Of a stretch of DNA of 63,673 nt, positions 9,662 through 16,813 are shown in pieces. The stretch's first letter is position 1. Each line of letters opens with the position of its first letter. The stretch spans positions 1 through 63,673 of the forward strand of contig CAZHBZ010000004.1 of assembly GCA_964530925.1 (NCBI GenBank), written 5' to 3'. Source of the DNA: LiPW-15 sp964530925 (GTDB taxonomy: Bacteria; Patescibacteriota; Minisyncoccia; UBA6257; 2-01-FULL-56-20). Below the pieces are notes generated by a model. The model did not search any database. It was not told the origin of the DNA and saw only the letters and a list, made by a program, of their open reading frames with translations. A program made the position numbers and the translations under genes.

Positions 9662-9686
9662 AAAAACACCCCAACGGGGTGTTTTT
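9662..9686. terminator. Bidirectional-looking terminator hairpin
   Basis: AAAAACACCCC / GGGGTGTTTTT stem with a short loop; A-tract and T-tract on opposite sides allow either direction. Confidence 0.75.
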
Positions 9687-9793
9687 GTTCGGGCCCGACG
9701 CAAAGCGTTTAGGGCTGCATATTTAATCGAACGTGACTCAGACTTAGAGAGGGCAGTTTTGATGTGCGCGCTATCTGGGTTTAAGATTGTGGA

Positions 9794-10813
9794 ATGAGGG
9801 TGGCTTATATTTTTGGCGCAATACTTCTGGCGGTTGGTCTCTATTTTCTTCCGGCCGTAGAGATTGAGGTTCTGCCATCGCAATTGGGCGGAGAAATTAA
9901 GGAGGCAGAAGAAGAATCGCTCTCTTTGATTTTTATAGGCGACATAATGCTTGGTCGGAACGTACAGCTTTTGGGGGAGAGGTATGGAGCGGACTATCCT
10001 TTTAGAAATATCGAAAATGTTTTAAAGCGGTTTGACTTAGTTGTCGGGAACCTTGAGGGTCCGATAGTCGCCGGCGCGCCGAGAACCCCGGCCAATTCTT
10101 TTAAATTCGCGTTTCCAACGAGCTCTCCTTCGGCGCTTAGCGCGGCCGGATTTAATTTAGTTTCTCTGGCCAATAATCACACCGTTGATTTTGCGGCGAA
10201 AGGATATGCGGAAACCGCAACGCGCCTCGCGGAGGAGGGTATAGGTTCCTTCGGGCATCCGCTCTATGAAGGCGAAGCGTATGTAAAAAGAATTGAGGGT
10301 GGTGATAAAAAACTCGCGTTTTTCGGATACAACGCGACTTATCCGAGCCTCAATGAAGAATCCGCGTTGTCCGATATCCGATCGGAACGAACTTTATTCC
10401 CTGACGAACTTATATTTGTTCTAATGCATTGGGGGGAGGAATATTCATCCTCATCCAACGCTTTTCAAAAGCGGTTTGGGCGCGAGCTAATAGACGCCGG
10501 CGCGACTGCGGTCATCGGTTCTCATCCGCATGTGGTTCAAGAATTTGAATTATTTAAAAATCGTCCGATATTTTACTCGCTTGGCAATTTCGTCTTTGAT
10601 CAATATTTCTCAAAGGAGACGCAGGAAGGGCTTATGATTTCGGTAGAAATATTCGAAACTAAAATAGTTTATGACTTTTTACCGATTGTAAGCGCAAAAA
10701 GCCAGCCTGCCGTTATTGAGCCGGCATCCGGGGAAGAGTGGTTTGGAGAATTTCTTAGAAGGAGCGGTATAGCCCCCGCATTGTATGCCGGGAGTTTTGA
10801 AGTCTCTTTGTGA
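9794..10813 (+). CDS. CapA-family (PGA_cap) metallophosphatase-like protein
   Basis: 339 residues. An N-terminal hydrophobic segment (about 3-20) works as signal or anchor. The rest fits the CapA/PgsA poly-gamma-glutamate capsule family, with a calcineurin-like fold: GDIMLGR, NLEGPI, NNHTVDF, LMHWGEE, GSHPHVVQ and YSLGNFVFDQ, which carry the usual metal-ligand Asp, Asn and His residues. Family members occur in capsule synthesis, but many are of unknown role, and no pgsB/C-like genes lie nearby. TAAGAT sits exactly 6 nt before the ATG (leaderless pattern). Confidence 0.88.
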   Translation: MRVAYIFGAILLAVGLYFLPAVEIEVLPSQLGGEIKEAEEESLSLIFIGDIMLGRNVQLLGERYGADYPFRNIENVLKRFDLVVGNLEGPIVAGAPRTPANSFKFAFPTSSPSALSAAGFNLVSLANNHTVDFAAKGYAETATRLAEEGIGSFGHPLYEGEAYVKRIEGGDKKLAFFGYNATYPSLNEESALSDIRSERTLFPDELIFVLMHWGEEYSSSSNAFQKRFGRELIDAGATAVIGSHPHVVQEFELFKNRPIFYSLGNFVFDQYFSKETQEGLMISVEIFETKIVYDFLPIVSAKSQPAVIEPASGEEWFGEFLRRSGIAPALYAGSFEVSL

Positions 10814-10863
10814 TGTGGATAAGGCCAGCTTGTAAGCTGCCAGGCAAGCCTTAAAATTAGTGT

Positions 10864-11790
10864 ATGGCAAACCAACAACTCATTGATTATATAAAAGGCC
10901 AGATGATGGCCGGAGTTTCCGAGTCGGATATTAGAAAAATATTAAAAGACGCCGGCTGGCCGGATGCGGATGTGGAAGACGGCGTTAAGGGCGCGAAGCC
11001 CGGCGCGACAGGGGGGCAGCCGGCTGTTGCAGCTCCCGCGGCAAGCAGTCCCTTTGCCGGTCAGGCCACAAAGTCCGAAGAGCCAGTTAAAACTGAACCA
11101 AAAAAAGAAGCAATGAGTTTTGATTTTATGAGCAACCCGACCGGCATGGCGGCAATGGGCGCGTCTGCGGCCAAGGTTAAAGATGCCGACAAGTCTATGG
11201 CTGCACCCGAAGATGCGGCCGCGGGAGTGGTCTCGGCAAAATCTTCCGGCGGACGCCTTCCTTGGATAATCGCGGGAGTGGCCATTTTGGCGCTCGCGGG
11301 ATCAATCGTCTATTTTATTAGCAAAACTGGAAAATTATCGGCTGCCTCCGATGGGCTTGCGGCGACCAATGCCGCGCTTAGCGCCCAACTTGCTGAACTC
11401 AGCAGCTCCGGCGCCGCTAGCGCTACGGAATTGGACGCGGCCAAAGCTACGATTAAGGATATTACGGACCAGCTTAACTTGTTTGTTGTTCCGCAGAATA
11501 CCACCGGAACTTTAGCGGCAAAACCGTTTTCTCTTCGCGGGTTGGTAGGGCAGGCCAAGGGAGTTTACAACCTGACAACGGTCAATGGCGTTGTTCTTTC
11601 CATTAAAAATTCTAAGGATGCAAAATTGGATTTTACTTTGAAGCCGTTTGTCGGCGCGACCGTAGAACTTTCCGGAACGCATATTCCCGGCGCTTACGAT
11701 ATAACGGTTCAAATGGTCAATGGGTCCGAGTTGCAGTCTCAGTCAACTTCGACTCCATCGGTAGCCACAACAACCTCGCCCACTCCATAA
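10864..11790 (+). CDS. Membrane protein with N-terminal helical and C-terminal beta domain
   Basis: 308 residues, not assigned to a family. Residues 1-45 form a small helical domain (QLIDYIKGQMMAGVSESDIR...AGWPDADV) of a kind often seen at the N-terminus of Parcubacteria membrane proteins. An Ala/Pro-rich linker follows, then one TM helix (about 136-156), a short coiled-coil-like stretch (to about 205) and a C-terminal beta-rich domain predicted to be outside. TAAAAT precedes the ATG by 6 nt. A strong terminator follows. Confidence 0.75.
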   Translation: MANQQLIDYIKGQMMAGVSESDIRKILKDAGWPDADVEDGVKGAKPGATGGQPAVAAPAASSPFAGQATKSEEPVKTEPKKEAMSFDFMSNPTGMAAMGASAAKVKDADKSMAAPEDAAAGVVSAKSSGGRLPWIIAGVAILALAGSIVYFISKTGKLSAASDGLAATNAALSAQLAELSSSGAASATELDAAKATIKDITDQLNLFVVPQNTTGTLAAKPFSLRGLVGQAKGVYNLTTVNGVVLSIKNSKDAKLDFTLKPFVGATVELSGTHIPGAYDITVQMVNGSELQSQSTSTPSVATTTSPTP

Positions 11791-11800
11791 AGCAAGAGAA

Positions 11801-11832
11801 AACCCGCCAGTTCATAGACTGGCGGGTTTTTT
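11801..11832. terminator. Terminator between convergent genes
   Basis: AACCCGCCAGT / ACTGGCGGGTT stem plus T-run on the plus strand; on the minus strand it lies past gatA and may serve both. Confidence 0.9.
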
Positions 11833-11850
11833 GATTTCTGTTTTGCTTAA

Positions 11851-13302
11851 TTAATTTAATTTTTCATAATATTGTCCAAGGCCCAGGATATCCGCTTCTC
11901 TGAAGCGCCGTCCCATTAACTGAAAACCTACAGGCAATTCTCCTTCTTTGAATTTCTGAACTGGGATGGAGATTGCGGGAATTTCCGCCATATTAGCGGG
12001 TATGGTGAAAATGTCGGAAAGATACATTGAGAGGGGATCGCTTGTCTTTTCGCCAATCTTAAACGCTGTTGTCGGAGTGGTGGGTCCAAGTATAACATCA
12101 ACTTCTTTAAAGGCTTCGTCCAAGTCTCTGCGCATCAAGGCGCGAACCCTTTGCGCCTTTTCATAATATGCGTCGTAGTAGCCGGAAGATAGCACAAAAG
12201 TCCCGAGTATTATTCTACGTTTGGTTTCCGCTCCGAACCCCTTCCCTCTTTCGGAAAGATAAATATCCAGCAAGCTTTGTTCTTTATTTTCATCACCTCT
12301 TTTGCCATATCTGATTCCGTCAAAGCGGGCGAGGTTGGAGCTCACCTCCGCCGGCATGATTATATAGTAAGTGGAGAGCGCGTATTTGGCATTCGGAAGA
12401 GAAATAGTTTTAATCTCTATCCCTAGGCTTTTTATTTTTTCGACAGCCTTTTCTATGCCGGCTTGAACCTTGTCTTCGAGTCCTTGAACCATGAATTCTT
12501 TTGGAATTCCGACGCGAAGTTTTTTTATATTTTCGAGTTTGGGCTCAAGTATTTCTTTGGGGTCATATTCTAATCCGGTATTTGTGTTGTCTAGGGGGTC
12601 CGACCCTTGAATGGCCATGAACACGGCGCTAGCATCCGCAACGGTTTTGGTTATGGGGCCGATTTGATCGAGCGAAGAGGCCATGGCAATGAGTCCTGAG
12701 CGGGAAACCGTCCCATAGGTCGATTTGAGGCCGACAACGCCGCAAAGGGCCGCGGGTTGGCGGATAGAGCCGCCGGTGTCGCTTCCCAGCGCCGCGAGCG
12801 CCAGATCTCCGGCTACGGCTGCCGCGGAACCACCCGAAGAGCCTCCCGGAACACGCTCCATATCTCTAGGATTCCTAGTTAGGCGAAAAGCCGAGTTTTC
12901 CGTGGAGGAGCCCATGGCAAATTCATCCATGTTTGTTTTGCCAAGGAAAACGGCCCCGGATTTTTCAAGCTTCTCGATAACGCTCGCGTCGTAGCTCGCG
13001 ACATAGTTCTTTAGCATCTTAGAGGCGGCGGTGGCGGGATGACCCTTAATGAGGATGTTATCTTTTATTGCGAGAGGCACTCCGGCAAGCGCGCCGAGGT
13101 TTTCCCCGTTTTGAAGTGCGAGGTCAACTTTTTCCGCTTGCGTCACTGCAGATTCTTCCATTAAATGCAGATACGCGCCGAGGGAGGGGTCGTCTTTCTT
13201 AATTTTTTTAAAGTAGGCGACAACGGTCTCAAGAGCTGAGAATTTCTTCCCCCGCAGACCCTCACCAAAACTTTTAATTGTGAGATCTTTTAAATCATCC
13301 AT
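11851..13302 (-). CDS. gatA: Asp/Glu-tRNA(Asn/Gln) amidotransferase subunit A
   Basis: 483 residues. GatA supplies ammonia from glutamine so that GatCAB converts Glu-tRNA(Gln) or Asp-tRNA(Asn) to the amidated form. The amidase signature is complete: Ser-cisSer-Lys triad at about K80 (AIKDN), S155 (GGSSGGS) and S179 (SDTGGSIR). gatC lies one nucleotide upstream in the same operon; gatB is not in the window. An internal tRNA-Gln gene at 30606 is a likely substrate if no GlnRS is encoded, which cannot be judged here. Confidence 0.96.
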   Translation of the reverse strand: MDDLKDLTIKSFGEGLRGKKFSALETVVAYFKKIKKDDPSLGAYLHLMEESAVTQAEKVDLALQNGENLGALAGVPLAIKDNILIKGHPATAASKMLKNYVASYDASVIEKLEKSGAVFLGKTNMDEFAMGSSTENSAFRLTRNPRDMERVPGGSSGGSAAAVAGDLALAALGSDTGGSIRQPAALCGVVGLKSTYGTVSRSGLIAMASSLDQIGPITKTVADASAVFMAIQGSDPLDNTNTGLEYDPKEILEPKLENIKKLRVGIPKEFMVQGLEDKVQAGIEKAVEKIKSLGIEIKTISLPNAKYALSTYYIIMPAEVSSNLARFDGIRYGKRGDENKEQSLLDIYLSERGKGFGAETKRRIILGTFVLSSGYYDAYYEKAQRVRALMRRDLDEAFKEVDVILGPTTPTTAFKIGEKTSDPLSMYLSDIFTIPANMAEIPAISIPVQKFKEGELPVGFQLMGRRFREADILGLGQYYEKLN

Positions 13303-13303
13303 T

Positions 13304-13600
13304 TTAATCTTTAAAAACTGGCGGGATAGTAAGGAAACCGTCCTCGGTCCGGGGGAACAGTTCTTTTCCGGCGCCTAAGTTGGTGCCGACCCTTTCCTCG
13401 TCTTCGCGGAATATCTTTCGACCCTGCTCGGGGATAATTTCAGAGACTACCGAAGAAGTGTCCAATTCCTGGAGTTCGTTAAAATAGTCCAAAATATTTC
13501 GGAGATCTTCCAATATCTTTTCCGATTCTTTTTCCTGGAGTTCCAGCCGGGCCAGCGCGGAAATGGACTGCAAAACCTTCTTATTTATGGGAGAAGCCAT
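13304..13600 (-). CDS. gatC: Asp/Glu-tRNA(Asn/Gln) amidotransferase subunit C
   Basis: 98 residues, the normal length for GatC, the small subunit that wraps GatA and GatB. Family features seen: an N-terminal helix with ISALARLEL, a central ILDYFNELQELDTS segment and a C-terminal half with the R-D/E and FPRTEDGFLTIPPVF-like tail. It is translated directly ahead of gatA. Upstream (13606-13636) lies a short stuttering repeat spacer. Confidence 0.93.
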   Translation of the reverse strand: MASPINKKVLQSISALARLELQEKESEKILEDLRNILDYFNELQELDTSSVVSEIIPEQGRKIFREDEERVGTNLGAGKELFPRTEDGFLTIPPVFKD

Positions 13601-13605
13601 GAAAT

Positions 13606-13636
13606 CAGTATATAGAATCTAGCATATAGAATCTAG
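13606..13636. repeat. Stutter-type spacer repeat
   Basis: The word TATAGAATCTAG is repeated with small changes between murD and gatC. It is one of many such short degenerate spacers in this window (see findings). Confidence 0.5.
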
Positions 13637-13664
13637 AAGGCGGGATTCAGAATTTGGCCGGAGG

Positions 13665-14951
13665 CTAAATGTTCCGAACAATGGTTTTGAATTCTTCTCC
13701 GCGATGGGCGTAGTTTTTGAACATGTCGAAACTTGCGGCGCCGGGAGAGAAAACGACCGAATAGTTAGTCGTTAGTCGTGAGTGGCGAGTGGTGAAGGCG
13801 GAATACGCCAAATTTACGGCGGATTTTAGATTTTTCGCGAACTTAATTGGGACTCCGGTTTTGTCTATGGCTTTATAGATCTTTTGTGAGTTTGCCCCCA
13901 GAAGTACAACAAGTTTTGGCCGCGTTTCTTTTATCGCCCTTGCGACGGGGGAGTAGTCCAAGCCTTTGTCGTAGCCGCCCATAATAATTGAGGCTTCACC
14001 CGGCGCGAAAGACCGGAGGGCCGCCGCGGAAGTATGCGGGTTGGTGGAGGCCGAATCATTATAAAAACTTACGTTGCCGATTGCGCGCGCGAATTCCAGC
14101 CGATGTTCCAGCCCGCGAAAATTCTTAATAACTCGAACGGCAGTTTTTTTGGGAACACCCAGGTATTCGGCGACCGCGAGGGCAAGAACTGCGTTTCTAA
14201 AATTATGCGGACCTCTCACTTTTAATTCTTCTTCGTCGAGCTCCAGAGAATTTTCCGGGAAAATCGGCGTCTTTCTGCCCTTGCCGTGAGATGCAACCCA
14301 GCGGCTTTTCCCTTTGTCGCCAAAAAAGAAAATGGCATCGGTTGGTTTTTGATATTTGGCAACATTTGCCTTGGAGGAATAATATTCCGCCAAATTTTTA
14401 TGCGAGTCTTGATGGTCGGGAAATACTTCAAGAACCACGGAAACTTTCGGCGATATTTCCAAGTCCTGTAGCTGAAAGCTTGAAAGCTCCAAAATAACCA
14501 AAGATGTCTTCTTGAGTTTTGGGAGTATTTCCACGGCCGGGAGTCCGATGTTCCCCGCGAGATAGACGTCTCTATGCGCCGCTTTGAATATTTTTTTAAG
14601 GAGTGTGGAGGTGGTGCCCTTGCCCTTAGTCCCGGTTACGCCGATTATCGGGGCGGGAGATTTTTCAAAAAAAAGTTTAGTGGCGCTCGAAAAGCGAACG
14701 CCTTTTTTCCTGGCGGCGACAAGTTCTTTAGATAGGTAGGGAACGCCGGGGGAGCGATAGATGGTCTCGAAGCGGGAAAGCCTCGCCAAATAATTCTTGC
14801 CAAGTTGGGAGCCGACCCCTTTTGGAAGTTTTAGGTTTTCCGATCTGTCTAAGATCCAGACATCTTTGTTTCGAAGACCCCCGGTCTTTTTCAGGAAATC
14901 GAAGACGGCGCGCCCCTCGTTGCCGAATCCGAGAATAGCGATCTTTTTCAT
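13665..14951 (-). CDS. murD: UDP-N-acetylmuramoyl-L-alanine:D-glutamate ligase
   Basis: 428 residues. MurD adds D-Glu to UDP-MurNAc-L-Ala in the cytosolic peptidoglycan pathway; mraY later in the window acts downstream of it. The N-terminal Rossmann domain starts KIAILGFGNEG; the ATP-binding loop GVTGTKGKGTT is at about 104-114; the C-terminal domain carries FYNDSASTNPHT and MGGYDKG. Odd feature: near residue 395 the stretch TTRHSRLTTNY is encoded by a stutter-type repeat (13761-13796) like those otherwise found between genes, which looks like an in-frame insertion in a surface loop. Confidence 0.95.
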   Translation of the reverse strand: MKKIAILGFGNEGRAVFDFLKKTGGLRNKDVWILDRSENLKLPKGVGSQLGKNYLARLSRFETIYRSPGVPYLSKELVAARKKGVRFSSATKLFFEKSPAPIIGVTGTKGKGTTSTLLKKIFKAAHRDVYLAGNIGLPAVEILPKLKKTSLVILELSSFQLQDLEISPKVSVVLEVFPDHQDSHKNLAEYYSSKANVAKYQKPTDAIFFFGDKGKSRWVASHGKGRKTPIFPENSLELDEEELKVRGPHNFRNAVLALAVAEYLGVPKKTAVRVIKNFRGLEHRLEFARAIGNVSFYNDSASTNPHTSAAALRSFAPGEASIIMGGYDKGLDYSPVARAIKETRPKLVVLLGANSQKIYKAIDKTGVPIKFAKNLKSAVNLAYSAFTTRHSRLTTNYSVVFSPGAASFDMFKNYAHRGEEFKTIVRNI

Positions 14952-14990
14952 ATTGATACTGACATTCTAAACCTGAGCCTTCGGATCTCA

Positions 14991-15018
14991 AAACAAACAC
15001 CGCGCCCTTTCGGCGCGC
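14991..15018 (-). terminator. Terminator of tRNA-Met
   Basis: Hairpin GCGCGCC-GAAA-GGGCGCG (minus strand) followed by GTGTTTGTTTT. It lies between tRNA-Met and murD, both on the minus strand. Confidence 0.8.
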
Positions 15019-15033
15019 TTATCTAAATTTTCC

Positions 15034-15108
15034 TGGTGGCTGGGGTGAGAATCGGACTCACGACCCGACGCTTATGAAACGTCTGCTCTACCACTGAGCT
15101 ACCCAGCC
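15034..15108 (-). tRNA. tRNA-Met(CAT), elongator-type
   Basis: Acceptor GGCTGGG / CCCAGCC, fully paired from position 1, anticodon loop TTCATAA, discriminator A followed by an encoded CCA. Full 1:72 pairing separates it from the initiator at 15281. A tRNA-Ile2 (CAU modified to lysidine) cannot be excluded. The T-loop reads TCCGATT instead of TTCGATT. Confidence 0.85.
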
Positions 15109-15234
15109 AATATTGGTTTACATAAGATTCCACAGAGTCCTGACGCTAACGGGGTCGGGACCCTGACCGAAGAGTCGGGGCTACTCGGGCCTCGCAGGCA
15201 GAATCAAATACATTTTTAGCATCAAATCGGGTTT

Positions 15235-15262
15235 TTGACAATCCACACTTTAGATATATAAT
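15235..15262 (+). promoter_or_regulatory. Promoter of initiator tRNA
   Basis: TTGACA (15235-15240), 16-bp spacer, TATAAT (15257-15262); both hexamers match consensus. Confidence 0.85.
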
Positions 15263-15280
15263 AACGAGGCAATTAACTAC

Positions 15281-15355
15281 CGCGGGAGGATTAGGGAATG
15301 GTTTCCCGGGGAGCCCCATAAGCTCTTGAACTTGGTCCGATTCCAAGTCCCGCAA
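15281..15355 (+). tRNA. Initiator tRNA-fMet(CAT)
   Basis: Acceptor CGCGGGA / TCCCGCA leaves the C1:A72 mismatch that marks bacterial initiators; the anticodon is CAT and the discriminator A. It has its own promoter and terminator. Divergent points: the anticodon loop begins CC (C33 instead of U33), the D arm is long, the anticodon stem lacks a clear run of three G:C pairs, and the T-loop is TCCGATT. Confidence 0.85.
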
Positions 15356-15360
15356 CTATG

Positions 15361-15394
15361 AAAACAAAACCTCGCTTCGCGAGGTTTTGTTTTA
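15361..15394 (+). terminator. Terminator of tRNA-fMet
   Basis: AAACAAAACCTCGC / GCGAGGTTTTGTTT perfect stem with TTC loop. Confidence 0.93.
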
Positions 15395-15450
15395 GAGAAT
15401 ATATCTATGTCTCAATTTTCGTTTTTGGCGAATTCTGTTAAGATAAACTT

Positions 15451-16431
15451 ATGAATTTGGGGGAAATAGGCGCGTCCGCGAAGGACGCAATAAGCTCCGC
15501 CTCAACCCGGGAGGCGCTCGAGACAATACGTCTTAACTATCTCGGCCGGAAGGGCGAACTTACGGAAATTTTACGCTCTCTTAAAGATATGCCGGTAGAG
15601 CAGCGAAAGGCCTTGGGTTCGGAGGCGAACGCGCTTAGAATGGAGCTCGAAAATTTGCTCGCGGAAAAAGCGGCGAGTTTCGGCGAAGCGGGGGAGAGGG
15701 TATCCGATATGACGGCTCCCGGCAAAAAAGTTTCGCGCGGACACTTGCACCCCCTGAGCCGAGTAATGGCGGATGTGGCGAAAATATTTGAAGGGATGAA
15801 CTTTTCGGTTGTAACCGGTCCGGAAGCGGAGACCGAGTATTATAATTTCGATGCTTTAAATATTCCCGCGAATCACCCCGCGCGAGAAATGTGGGATACT
15901 TTTTGGTTAAAACCGGGGAAGGCCGATAAGCAAAAAATGTTGCTTAGAACCCATACCTCGCCGATGCAGATGCGTTTTATGGAAAAAGCCAAACCTCCTT
16001 TCCAAATCGTGGTGCCGGGACGGGTTTTCCGCTACGAGGCCACCGATATGAGCCATGAGGTTAATTTCTATCAGCTTGAGGGGTTAATGGTCGGGAAGGA
16101 CATAACGTTGGCGAATTTTAAATTTATAGTCGAAGAATTTTTAAAAAAATTCTTCGCCGGGCAGAAGATTGAATTCAGATTCCGGCCGAGCTATTTCCCA
16201 TTCGTGGAGCCCGGAGTGGAGGTGGATATAAAGCTCAAAGGCAAATGGCTTGAGATAATGGGCGCCGGCATGGTGCACCCGAGGGTTTTTGAATACGCGC
16301 GCTATAACCCAAAAGACTGGCAGGGATTCGCGTTTGGCGTGGGGTTGGACAGGCTTGCGATGATAAAATATGGCGTGCCGGATATCAGGCTTTTCTATTC
16401 GGGAGACTTAAGGTTCTTAAAACAATTCTAA
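15451..16431 (+). CDS. pheS: Phenylalanyl-tRNA synthetase alpha subunit
   Basis: 326 residues. It forms the catalytic core of the alpha2beta2 enzyme that charges tRNA-Phe. An N-terminal coiled-coil arm (about 1-85) is followed by the class II catalytic domain: motif 2 in FRYEATDMSHEVNFYQLEGL and motif 3 in GFGVGLDRLAM-like AFGVGLDRLAMIKYG near the C-terminus. TAAGAT lies 6 nt before the ATG (leaderless pattern). The stop overlaps the next start (TAATG), so pheS-orf-pheT form one operon. Confidence 0.97.
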   Translation: MNLGEIGASAKDAISSASTREALETIRLNYLGRKGELTEILRSLKDMPVEQRKALGSEANALRMELENLLAEKAASFGEAGERVSDMTAPGKKVSRGHLHPLSRVMADVAKIFEGMNFSVVTGPEAETEYYNFDALNIPANHPAREMWDTFWLKPGKADKQKMLLRTHTSPMQMRFMEKAKPPFQIVVPGRVFRYEATDMSHEVNFYQLEGLMVGKDITLANFKFIVEEFLKKFFAGQKIEFRFRPSYFPFVEPGVEVDIKLKGKWLEIMGAGMVHPRVFEYARYNPKDWQGFAFGVGLDRLAMIKYGVPDIRLFYSGDLRFLKQF

Positions 16432-16808
16432 TGCCGGAAAATTTTGAAGCTAAAAACAGACTTAAGTCTTTTATAGAAGAAATCAAAGAATTGCTAAGGC
16501 AGGAAGAGGCTGGCGAGGTCTCTACTTCGCATCTTAAAAAACCTGAATATATTAAAGACGAAGAATATCGTTTTTCGCCCGAAGAGCTAATGGAAGCGGA
16601 TATGGAAATGTGGGATAAACTCCGCGGAGAAGACATTACCATAGAAGAATTTAGAGAATATATGGATGGGGTGGTGGCGGAAGAAATGGCCGCTGGCCGG
16701 GATTGGAAAACATCTTCACGCCTAATTTTCGCCGAGCTGGCTGCGAATCGGGCGAATACAATTGTGAACAAGCACGTCATAAATGAGTTAAACGAATATA
16801 AAAAATAA
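16431..16808 (+). CDS. Hypothetical protein between pheS and pheT
   Basis: 125 residues, not recognised. Strongly charged and almost wholly helical, rich in Glu and Lys, with no membrane segment and no Cys motif. It starts inside the pheS stop codon and ends 5 nt before pheT, so it is translationally coupled to both. Position suggests a role with the synthetase or merely an inserted gene; nothing in the sequence decides. Confidence 0.8.
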   Translation: MPENFEAKNRLKSFIEEIKELLRQEEAGEVSTSHLKKPEYIKDEEYRFSPEELMEADMEMWDKLRGEDITIEEFREYMDGVVAEEMAAGRDWKTSSRLIFAELAANRANTIVNKHVINELNEYKK

Positions 16809-16813
16809 ACGGG

